Assembly: GCF_030936135.1 (NCBI RefSeq)
Contig: NC_082602.1
Span: 4,402,001-4,466,000, forward strand
Origin: Gavia stellata
Lineage: Eukaryota; Chordata; Aves; Gaviiformes; Gaviidae
Direction: 5' to 3'
DNA: 64,000 bases
Made by a program: the position numbers and the translations under genes
Notes under the pieces: generated by a model
Told to the model about the DNA's origin: nothing
Databases searched by the model: none
Seen by the model: only the letters and a program-made list of their open reading frames with translations
Shown here: piece after piece, positions 37,301 to 49,300 of the stretch
How positions within the stretch are numbered: the stretch's first letter is position 1
Layout of the letters: each line of letters opens with the position of its first letter

Positions 37301-40300
37301 CCAGGTGCGCCCCTGTGGTGACACAACCAGAAGACACCCTTCATCCAAGTGCCTGTGCAGGGTCAGATACAGCTGGAAGAGGGTCAGGACAGGCTGAGCC
37401 TGACTGGCGGTGAAATTGGGGTTAGCAGGTAGCTGATGGGACCTGAGGGAGGAGAGGCCAAGTGTCCGAGATGCTGATTTTTGTTCTTCTCCTGAGCCAT
37501 AGCAGCATCATCTCCACATACTTTCCATCCTATCACGTTGCCACCCTCGGTAATAACAACCAAGGTGTCCCCAGTGTCAAGGTGAGGACTCGCACAGGCC
37601 TCCTCCAAAGGCAGCGAGGCATGATGTCGTTCAACCTTTGGCTCTCCCTCTGCTGTGGGCTGCTCCCCAATGTTACCAGCAACAGTAAAAAACAGGTGAA
37701 AAGGAGAGGGATCCCACAGAGACGTGCTTTGCTTGGGAAAAAGTGGGTGATTTAATCTCTGTACATTTATCTCTGTACCCAACCGTTACAGGGAGATGCG
37801 TCTGCAGCCACGGCTCATTTCATTTTGAGCTCTGCATCCCGTTTGTGTCTCTTGGCAAGGTTGAGCCCACATTGGTCATTGACCTTGATGGGTCCAGCCT
37901 TCCCCAGCCAGCCCCAGGGGCTGCAGAGCCAATCCCTCCACGGTGCTTAACGCCATGTCTCCATGTCCCGCAGGCCACCACCACAGTGTATGTCACTGTC
38001 CTGGACGAGAACGACAACGCTCCCACTTTCCGGCAGCAGCTCTATGAGGTGACCCTCGACGAAGGTCCCGCCACACTCAACGCCACCCTCGTCACCGTGC
38101 AGGCCCTGGACCAGGATGAGGGACCCAACGGCACAGTGGCGTATGCCATCACCGAAGGCAACATCTTGGGTACCTTCCACATCAACAGCACCACGGTCAG
38201 TAAGGATGCCAGTCCCATCCCAGCCATGCCCCCATCCTGCTCCCCTCACTCCTGGCCGCTCTCCCCTTGCCTTGCAGGGGCAGATCTGCACGGTGAAGGA
38301 GCTGGACTATGAGATCAGCCACGGGCGCTACACCTTGATCGTCACAGCCACCGACCAGTGCCCCATCATCTCGCGCCGGCTGACGTCGACCGCCACGGTA
38401 GGGAGCTGCCAGCAGGGTTGCGACACCACGGCCTCTTCGGGGTCAAGGAGTTCCCCCTTGTGCGAGCAGTTTCACATCTCCTTCCCAGTGGTCACCGGTC
38501 CCTTCTCCCAGCTGCAGCCAGTTTGCCCAGTTGCTGTTACCCTGCTCCTTCATGGGGGTTACAAAACAGGGATGTGGGCAAGGTCCTGCAAAGACACAAA
38601 CAGAAGAAATCCCCTGAATTGCTTTTAAGTTACACTATACTGTCTTTAGAGGTCCCCTTGGTTCTTCTTGCCTGAAGGGACAGTAGATAGTAAAGCATTG
38701 CTAGAGCATTAATTTCTGCTTCATCTTTATTTTCTCAGATTATTTATCAGCTTTATAAATTCCTTTTTCGTTCCTTGTATGGAGGTTATTTAAAGCCTCT
38801 AGTCATTTTTGTTGCTTCCCTCTATAGCTCTTCCATTTCTCCTGGACCCTGGTGACCTGAACTCAGTGCACTGCTTGAAGTGTGGGGAGGGCAGACAAGC
38901 AGCTCCAAAGCAAATGTTTTGTAGGAATCGACTACACTGATTATTTTTGTGACTGAAACCAAAATTTGACGGGTTGTACAGCAGACATTGTCCATGCCCA
39001 GAATGATTTTAGGGTCGGGAAGTGGAAGGGGTTGGTTAGATCGTCTGCCTTGGCTCTCTACTGTGGACCGTTGTGCCTCACCCAGATATAGAGCCAAGCG
39101 TTTTCTAGTCCCCCAAAAGGAGACAGGGGTTTTGTGTGAAGAAAAAAGAGAAACTGAAGGAGAGACAGCAGTGTGGGAGATATCCACAGATAAAATCTGT
39201 CCCTGCGAGCCGGCAGCACTGTGCTCCATGCTCAGGCAGACAGGAGGCCTTCAGATATGCTTCTGGAGATGCCTTCCTGGCCCAGGAAAACTGCAGCGGG
39301 AACCTTGAGACCTTGGGTTTAAGTGCCGGCAGGGGAGGCGGCAGCTGCCAGCGTGCTGCAGGCAAAGGCAGAGCTTTCCCTGTTCTTGGCCCAGGCAGAG
39401 ACATGAACTTGGAAACCCCTTCAGCAACAAGTATTGAAGCTAGAAGGGATAGGAAACACCCTCCCTACACGGCCCAGGGAGTTTGTGCCAGCACCATATG
39501 AAAACATGGCTTTTAGGAGGAGGTTTAGTGATTATTTAAGATCCCAAGTGATGGGATCACTCTGATAAGGTGTTCCAGTGTTTGTTTTCTCCACTGCTAG
39601 GAAATAGAGCAGAGAATCAGATAAACTGTTCTGTAAAGATTAGATTTAGCCAGTAGCAAATGCCCATCTGATGTATTTTATTGTCCTTTAACCCAGGAGG
39701 TCAGAAAGCTCCTTATTTTCAGCGTCTTTCTTGTAACCATCCATACCACCAAAGCTCATCCTTTTATTAGCCACTGGAGACTCTCCTCTTCAGACAGCGT
39801 TTGTCCACTGTGCAAGTTCCCCAAAGCCTAGCAAGGGGATAACCCTCTTTGCAATAAATAGGGCTATATAAATGTCTTCTACATAGTGTGACTCAGTTAA
39901 AAGTCAAGACTCGAGTTCATTGGATCCCCAGCTTCACCGGCAGCCCCGTGGTCTACTCTGTCCTAAAATTGTTGATGCTTTCCCCTTTTGAGATCTGTAG
40001 GATTGATTTCTAGCCAGCTAAGTGTGTCATAGCAAGGGATGGTAAGAGGGGAAACACGCCAGTGGTGTTGGTGGTGTTTTGTGTTGGAATAGGGACGCAA
40101 GCTGCAAATTTTTTAAAGTTTACTCAGCATAAGGAATGAAGCCCTTGGTGACCAACTGTGCAGCTGGCTGTGGAGATCAGGTCTCTCCGAACTCATGGCT
40201 TTTATGGTCAAATCCATGTCTGTGGTGTTTGTCTACCCAGCTTGGGTTTCAGGATGTGAATGTGGAGAACATTGGGCTTTTGCGTTGACTTCTCCATCAT

Positions 40301-43300
40301 GGTGTGCGGCCCGGAGGTTGAAAAGGGCCCCACCTGTGTGTGGCTGGAGTTTCATAGTGTCACTGTAGGATGAGCATGATGAGGAATAACTGAGTTTGAG
40401 TCTCTGAACTGTGAGCTGGGTGTTTGGTGAACAGAGCAAAGCCAGAAATATGGGAAGTATTTTGCGATGTCACCCGTCCATGGCTTCCCACGCTCAAGGC
40501 TAGCGGGCTGGTCTCCCCTTCCATCCCTCTCCTCTCACTGCCCTCTGCCCTTTCGCCCTGATCGCAGGTGCTGGTGAACCTCAACGACATCAACGACAAC
40601 TGTCCCACCTTCCCTCGGCCCTACGAGGGTCCCTTCGATGTCACGGAAGGGCAGCCCGGCCCACGCGTCTGGACCTTCCTGGCCCATGACGGCGACTCGG
40701 GACCCAGCGGGCAAGTGGAGTACAGCATCATTGCTGGGGACCCCCTCGGTGAGTGGGGATGTGGGGGTATCACCTCTCCTTCTGGCTGCCCCATGGAGGA
40801 ACCCGGCTTGCAGGAGGCCGGGCGGAAGCGTTTCAGAAAAGCCATCCTCCCAGCCCAGCGCAAATTCAGCCTTTCGACACCAGGAAATCCTGTTTTGAGC
40901 AACAGGAAATTTAACCTGTTCGTGGCCAGCCAAGGGGGTGGCCGGGGCTTGTGCAAGGGGAGGGGGGGGAAATCTGCTAAACAATAAAGGCAAAAAAATA
41001 AAAAAGGAAAAAAAACAGACCGCAGAAGGAGAAACCGAGAGCTGCAAGCGCACCGCCCCATCCCCTCAGCCCCGCGGGGTTTGCAGGGCGTTTGGGGACC
41101 GAGTTTCTCTGCACCCCGTGGTGAAGCGGTAGCTCTAACCCCACCAGCACCCCGGAGCAGGTGGCAGAGGGGCCGCGGGTATCCCCAGCCATGGGGACGT
41201 GCGGCTGTCCCTCTGTGAACGGCTGGTGACTTTAGCCCAGGGTATCTAGAAGGCAGAGCCCAGTCCCATCTCCAAGCTGACCCCGCTGCAAAGCTTTTCC
41301 AGAACAACTGGGATGCAGCCCCTCGGCTCGGGGGGGGTCTGTGCCGTGTGGCCCACCCTGCTCTGGCCATCATGGGCACAGGCAGGTGCCTGGAGGGCTG
41401 TTGGCATCCTCAGAAAGGCCCAACAAAGGAGTGTGAGCCTCTCTTATTTGGCCATTCAACGCACATCCCCTGCTCCTGCTGGTACCTGGAGATCCATTGG
41501 TCCCCGGGGACAGACCCCAGCTGCCCACAGTCCTCCCTTATCTGCTAATAATGGGGCACTGGGACTGTTGTCCCCAAGTCCACCATGGTGCCTGTCCCCT
41601 GGCTCCCAAACAAGCCGGCCCCTTGTGGAGCCGGCACGAGCCAGGGCCCCGCTGTCTCTGGCAGGGGAGTTTGTGATCTCCCCAGTGGAAGGGGAGCTGC
41701 GGGTGCGGAAGGATGCTGAGCTGGACCGCGAGAACATCCCCTTCTACAACCTCACCATCGCCGCCCGGGACCGGGGGGTGCCCCCCCTCAGCTCCACGGT
41801 GAGTCCCCTGGGGCGGCATGGGGGGCTGCGGGGTGCTGTCCCCCATCCCCAGCTCCTTCCTCGGCATCTCCTCTGCCTTCACTTTCCTCCCCTCCTCCTC
41901 CTTCCCCTTGTCCCTGGGGCTTTCCCTAGTGGGATGAATTGGGAAGCCCACCTCTTGCCTGGGGGGGGTGCAAAAAAAGGATGTGAGCAACAGAATTCGG
42001 TGCCACATGCCCGCACCGCTTCTCTCCCCGGCAGATGCTGGTGGGTGTCCGTGTGCTGGACATCAATGACAACGACCCCGTGCTCCTCAACCTCCCCATG
42101 AACCTCACCCTCAGCGAGAATGCCCCCGTCTCCAGCTTTGTCACCCGTGTCCTCGCCCGGGATGCGGACAAGGGACCAAATGCCCTCCTGACCTTCGACA
42201 TAACGTCGGGCAACACGGAGAATGCCTTCTACATCAACAGCACTGTACGGCCCAGGGGCTGAGGGGTGGGATGCTGGGATGTGGAGGGTGGGCATCCCTC
42301 GCCCCAGACCCCTGCCTTCCCTGGGCACCCATGGGTGCCATCTGGCATGCTGCCTTCCCTCACCCTGCCCTGGTGCCCCGGGGAAAGCGTGTCTCACATC
42401 CCTTTACCTATTTTCCACCTTTTTTCTCCCTGTGGGTAGAGCGGCGTCATCTACGTAAACCGCCCGCTGGACAGGGAGCGGGTGGCGGAGTACAGGCTGA
42501 CCGTCACGGTGAAGGACAACCCCGAGAACATACGCAATGCCAGGCGGGTAATTACGGGCACTGCTGGGGCCTCCAGTGGTGCAGGCAGCAGGGCATGTAG
42601 GAGAAGGGGCTCCTGCCATGGCCAAAACCTGGAGGTGCCTTTACCCACAGCGTTTCCAGTATCAGCTTCACCCCTCAAAAGCATCTGGGGGTCACAAGGA
42701 GGGGGCTGCAAACACCTCCCCATCAGAGAACAGGACCAGTAGGATTTAGGGCAAGTCCGACATCTCATGTTGATTCCATTCAACAGGTTTAGGCGTCACA
42801 GAAGGTGGGACAACGTTGGGCTGGAGAGCCGGACAACAACAATGACACCAGATCATCCTTTGGCCCTGCCAATATGTCCCACGCATCACCCTTTGGGGTG
42901 CAGGCTGGGAAGGGGTGCCCAGCCCTGGGGTGAGGGTCCCTGCAGAACTTCCAGGGTGGTCCAGGAAACATAGCATCATGGTTGCACAGGGCTCCAGCTT
43001 TGGTCAGCAGTGGGAGAGGCAGGAGGTGAGGTCAAGGAAAGGACATTGTGGTCATCACCCTCTTGTCCCCGTTTTCCTTTAGGATTTTGACCTGCTGGTC
43101 ATTTCCGTAGCGGATGAGAATGACAACCGCCCCCTCTTCACCCAGAGCTCGTACCAGGCCGAGGTGATGGAGAACTCGCCCCCAGGTAGGTCCCTCTTCA
43201 GTCCTTTACGTGGCTCCTGAAGACTCCCTTTGGGGCCGGGCAAGGGGAGGTGTCTCCTGGCCGTTGTGGAGAAGACATGACGCTGAGCAAGGAAAGGCTG

Positions 43301-46300
43301 CAGATCAGTGGGATGGGGATGCTGAGTATGAGGGACTCCGGCCAACTGCCCAGGGGGGTCAGCCTCGAGGAGACCGTGGCTTTGGTCCATGCTGCTGGTG
43401 GAAACCCTTCCTGGCGCAGGTCAGGCACAACCCTGCAAGGAATCGGCGCTGTTGGCTCAGCTGCAGACAGCAAGGCGTGCCCGTGGTCTGAGCCAAGCAC
43501 TGGGGGAAGCTTTGAGGGCACCAACCTGCCCAACATCCCTGCAGAGAATGGGGTGCCACCTCTCCATCACCAGCACCTGGAGCAGCCTTGCTCCGGGGGT
43601 TAGAGATAAAACAGTCCAGCCTGTCCAGGTAGACATTTCCAAAGAGCTAGAACTATTCCTCTTTAGAACTATTCTTCTTTTTTTTTTTTTTTCCCCCCCC
43701 TTCTTCCCATTTAAATGGCTCCCTGCTCCAAGACCTCAGGTACCTCCCTGTCCCACCATCCAGGGACATTCCAGGCAAAGGGTTTGGGTGCCTCCAGGTG
43801 ATGCCCTTGGCAGCAGGGTGCTGGTGCCACCCATCTGACGGATGTGTCTGTCTGTTTGTTTTTAGCCGGACGTCCCGCCGCCTCTCCTGGGCCTCACGAG
43901 TCGCTCTGCAAGGCTGCAGCAGCCACCCCCCCGCTGCCTCGTGCCCTTTGAGGCCCCGCTCTGTCACCTCCTCCATCCATTCATTGCCGTCCCTCATGCG
44001 TCACTGGGGTGGGAGGGGAACGGTGGGGCTCCGCGGGGGGCCACGACCCTCCCTAACCCTTGTCATCCCATCCAGGCACTCCGGTCACAGTGCTCAATGG
44101 ACCCATCCTAGCTCTGGACGGTGACCAGGGTAGCAACGCTGTGGTGACCTACCAGCTCCTGGAGGCATCCCTGGACCTCTTCGTTATCGACAACAGGACA
44201 GGTGGAGTGGCTCAGCAGGTCCCTGTCCCCAGCCCAGGGTCACCAGGCAGCCGTGGGGTCTGTCACCAGGCTTTTCCCCTTCTCCAGGTGTCATTTCGGT
44301 GAAGCCCGGCAGTGAGATAGACCGAGAGGCTTTGCGGGACCCTCACCTGGAGTTCACGCTGGTGGCTTGTGATGTGGGGGGGCTGAACAGCACTGCCAGC
44401 CTGACAGTGACCATCTTGGATGACAATGACAACCGCCCCATCTTCCAGCCAGTGACCGTCACGGTGCGGCTGCGGGAAAACAGTCCCCCAGGTCAGGAGA
44501 GGGCCGGGACTGGATGTTGAGGGTGGGCAATGGTGAGACCTCGGTGTCTCTGTGAAGATCCCCAGTGTCAGGGCAGGCCAGGATGGGGTTGAAGGGAATA
44601 TTTGGGAATTGGGGCTGCCCGCACTGCTTGATGGTATTTGCCTTGGGACCAGGGGCTTGTTGCTGTTGCCCTCCAACCCTCACTTGAGAGGGCTGTGTCC
44701 CCGCTTTCCAGGTTTCTCCGTCCTCCAGGTGATGGCCACGGATGCTGACAGTGGCCTCAACCAGCAGCTGGATTACCGGATCGAGGGCGGCGGCCAGGAC
44801 AGGTTCCTGATTGACGCCGCCACGGGGGTGATCCGCGTGGCCAGCGTCAGCATCGACCGGGAGGAGCGGGATGCTTACCAGCTGATGGTGGTGGCCGTGG
44901 ACCAGGGCACGCCGGCGCTCTCAGGCACCGCCACTGTCAGCCTCTTCATCGACGACGTCAACGACTGCCGGCCCGAGTTCATCAACCCCATCCAGACAGT
45001 CAGCGTCCCTGAGTCGGCTGCCCCCGGCACCGTGGTGGCTGAGGTGACCGCCATCGACCGGGACCTCCACCCGCGCCTGGAGTACTACCTGCTGGAGATC
45101 GTGGCCCGTGACGACACGGACGCGCTGGTGCCCGACCAGCAAGAAGCGTTTGCGGTGGATTTTAGGACAGGTAGGAGAGCGGGAAGGGCGGCGCGGGCAG
45201 TGCGGACCCCTCTCCTCGCTTCTGCTTCTTCTTCTTCTCTGCCTGGAGGTAGGTGTCCGAGGCACGGGGAGGTGATGCTCCCCTCCTGCCTCCCCGCTCT
45301 CCTCCTCCGGCTGCCCCATCTCTCCCTGCCCTGTCCTCTCTCCCCCGGCCGACCGACTTAACTAACCCTTTTCTTTCCTTTCCGGCTCTCGGCCCACCAG
45401 GTTTGTCTCTGTGTCTGTGCTCATTTCCTCTCTCCGCGCCATCCGTCGCCTCCCTTCATCTCACCCATCGCCATCGCAGGTGGCCCCGCTGCGGGCCGGG
45501 GGCTGCTCAGCCTTGGCAGACCGGACGCGGGCACCCTCGCTGGGGGGAGCGGGGGGGCGGCTCTGGGGTAAGTGGTGGGCAGTGGGCTCTACCCTCAGGG
45601 AAGGAGGGCCAGGAGCTTCCCGCGTCTCTTCTGGAAGCACAGAGCTGATCCGGGAAAGAAAAGCACCCTTGTTGGAAAGGATATGGGACAAGGCTCTTAA
45701 AGACGCCCGGATGCTGAGCGAAGGTGGATGGGGGTTGTGCAGGGAAGCAGCAGCAGTTGCTCCCAAACCCCTCTCGTCCGCATAACCCAAACCCTTACCC
45801 CGGCTGAGGCAGCGTAAGTCCCAGTTAGCTGGGCAGAGCGGAGCAGGCAGGAAGGCAGGAGATGGAGAGCAGGGGGAGAGAAGTTGTGTCCTCCCATAGC
45901 TATCGAGTGTTTTCCCCATCTATCCTTCGGGGAGAGGCAGGAGAGCAAGCGCAGCGAAGGGTGCAGCAGTCGGCTGGTGCAGACCGGTCTGCCGAGGGTC
46001 CTCAGTGGGGGGGCACAGGCACAGCCTGTGACCTCCATCTTTTTGGGGTTCCCAGGAGCTGTGAAGATCAAAACCCCCCTCAACCGGGAACTGGTGGCCA
46101 CCTATGAGGTCACCATCTCCGTCCACGACAATGCCAGTGAAGTGATCGACCACTCGGTCAGCGTGCCTAACGGTAAGCGTGGGCTCCTGCCAGGCAGTGC
46201 GGGGCCAGGGCTGGCGGCTGCCGGGGTCTGCCACAGCCTTTCCCAGGCACCAGTGCAGCTTCTGGGTAGCCGGCAGCTCTCCCGCCTCCCTCTCCATCCT

Positions 46301-49300
46301 AACCGGCAACATTTCCAGCGGGAGCACTCCTGGACCAGCTCCCAGCAGGTTCAGGTTCTCCTCTGAGCCCTTCTTTAGCAAATGGCCCAGACATCCCAGG
46401 GCTGCGCTGGGGATGGAGAGGACCGTGTGCCCATAACCATACCATGGGAGACACCCATTTCTTCATTACCATCCCCATGACATCTTGCCACCCTGCTGCT
46501 GGTAAATCCAGGCACACACAGATCAGGAGTAGGTCTGAAGGAGGTGAGACTGTCCAGGGCATAGCAGCTTTGCTGAATATTGCCATTTTTCTTGACGAAC
46601 CAGCTCCATTTAGTTGACTTTCCCAGAGTTTCACGCTTGTATCAAAACCTCCTTTCTCCCATCCTTCCTTCCCTTCTCCTTCTCACTTGTCCTCTTCCTT
46701 TTCTCTTCCCCATGGCCACAGCCAAGCTGACAGTCAACGTCTTGGACGTCAATGACAACACGCCCCGCTTCCGCCCCTTTGGGGTCACCTATTTCACCGA
46801 GAGGATCCTGGAGGGAGCCACGCAGGGCACAACACTCATCTCCATCTCAGCAGTGGACCCAGACAAAGGTGCCAATGGGCAGATCACCTACGAGCTGCTG
46901 AACCTCTCCCCGGAAGGCTACGCCTGCCTCGAAGACCAGTCGGCAGGTCGGTGGCCTGGGGAGGTGGGAGTCGGGCAGGTCAGTGGCCTGGGGCAGGTTT
47001 CTCATTTCAGGGTCTGCCATCCTCTAGGGAAGGTCGTGGCCAACAGGACGGTGGACTACGAGGAGGTGCAGTGGCTGAACTTCACCGTCCGAGCTTCCGA
47101 CAACGGCTCTCCCCGCAGATCTGCTGAGATCCCTGTGTACCTCCAGATAGTGGACATCAACGACAACAATCCCGTTTTCAGCCAGCCATCCTACCAGGTG
47201 AGCTGGGCTTCCCCATCCAAGACCATTTGGGGCTGAGCAGTGCCTGCCTGGAAAGGATGGGCACAGAGCTGGGGGTTCTCCAGGGACACCTTCGCTTCCC
47301 TCTGTCTGTGCTTGAACCATCTGAAGAAGATGGTCAACCCACCAATGTACTCCGTGTGAACATCTTGTTCTGGGTCCAGCTGTGCCCACCCCTGTGTGCC
47401 ACCCTGCACCCTTGGTTACTGGCTGCTAAAACAGCAAATGATGCAGCAACCGGTCCTGCCTGCTGCCTTTGCTTGCAGAAAGCTGTCTTTGAGGACGTTC
47501 CGCTGGGTACGGTCATCCTGAAGGTCAAGGCCACGGATGCAGATTCTGGGCGTTTTGCTCTTATCCAGTACAGCCTGGGGGATGGAGAGGGCAAGTTTGG
47601 GATAAATCCCAACACGGTAAGGAGCCAACCAAGGCCAGAACAGAGGGGGAAAAGGGAGGGGAAGCTGAGATGGTCCCACTTTGTGCCTTGCTCCCATACC
47701 TCACCTTCTGCCCCTTCTCGAGTACCAGCTCTGCCAGACGAGATCCACCTGAAGGTCTCTGTGTGCTGCAGGGTGACATCTACATCCTGTCAGCCCTGGA
47801 CCGGGAGAAGAAGGATCACTACACACTGACAGCCGTGGCCAGGGATAACCCTGGGGATGTCTCCAGTAACCGTCGAGAGAACTCCGTGCAGGTAGGGCTC
47901 TCCTCCTCCCACCACCCCTCGTGTGGTGATCCCCCGCAATAAGGTGTTAAACCTCAGGCTTTCCTCCCCAGCAGGCTTGCTGGTGGCTCTGGGGAGGAAT
48001 TAGGCAGAAGGAAGAGCAGATGACCCCAGGGGGTGTGTGGTGGATGGTGCAAGGGGCTTTGTGCAGGGTGGACAGAGCAGGAGGGGCAGGGGAGGGCGAT
48101 GCTATTGTCTGCAAGTGCTCCTGCGTGAATGGGTGCCCCGGCTGCGGCGGCCCCCATTGTTGGAGGCAGGAATTCAGCTAGCAGAGCTAAACGAATAGCA
48201 GGAAGGGCACCATGCTCCTGCAGCAGAGCCACGGGTCACAGCAGGGGTATGGCCCCCGGGGGCTGCCCGGCTGTCTCCAGCCTCACGTCACCCAGTCGGC
48301 TGTGCTTTGTTGAAGGTGCTGATCACAGTCCTGGACATCAATGACGTCAGACCCCAGTTCAGCAAGAGCCAGTTCAGCACCAGCGTGTACGAGAACGAGC
48401 CGGCGGGGACGTCGGTGATCACCATGACTGCCACTGACCTGGATGAAGGGGATAACGGCGTGGTGACCTACAGCATTGAGGGCCCCGGAGCCGGTAGGTG
48501 CTGGCAGTGGGGTCTCCTCCCCAGGGAGGAGGGTTATGAAGAGGAGCAATTGGAGGAGGCATAGGGGCCAAGCCTACATCCCCTGTCCTGCGGCTGGCTT
48601 TGAGCAAGGTTGTGCACGCACTTCCAAGAGCAATACCAAAAGCTCTATGCTTTCGGTATTGCTCCACAGTTCCCAGTTCCTCACAGCGTGGCATGTTACG
48701 GCTTTGCCTGCCTTCGTCCTGCAGCCCAGCCTTGGCTTATCCTCTTGTCTCCCCCACCCCAGCAGGACTTTCTATCTACACAAGTGTGTCTTGGAGCAAA
48801 CACGTTGCATGCTTCAAAGAAAAGCTAAGAAGGGCAGGAGGTTGTGGGTGGATAGTGATAGTGCCTGAAATCCAGTATATCTCTGCACACCGAGGAGCGA
48901 TGGGAAACCAGGCAAAAGCCAGCATAAACGTAGAGAGGAATGGCAGACCCTTCATTTTCCTGAGACCCATGGGCTCCTCTGACCACTGCCCTGTCCCAGC
49001 CTGGGCAGGAGTGAAACGCAGCGAGGGGTGGCCTGGGAGCAGGGCCTTTGGCACACCCATGGCCTCAGGCAGCCAGCTCTGCTCCATCACTCCTTGACAG
49101 GGGTTTCCCACCAGTGAGGGGTGTGCTTCAGCTGGTATGCTGGTTTCTAATCAAAATTTATCTGGTGCAAAGCATCCTGAGCCAGAGATGTGTTTTTTCT
49201 GCCCCCAGAGGCTTTCAAGATCAATAAAGACTCCGGGCTTGTCATGTCCCGGCGGCGCTTGCAGTCCTACGAGAGGTTCAACCTGACTGTGGTGGCCACG

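Larger units (their letters stand above)
21286..37973 (+). other. CDH23: 16.7 kb CDH23 intron hosting VSIR
   Basis: Holds the whole VSIR gene antisense. 21286-24190 and 36200-37973 show no coding exon. The VSIR first intron (31205-36111) contains A-rich runs near 31740 but no recognised element. Confidence 0.75.

Noticed and set aside
39480..40000. Possible second transposon fragment in the CDH23 intron
   Set aside because: AT-rich and unlike its surroundings, but I could not match it to any element family.
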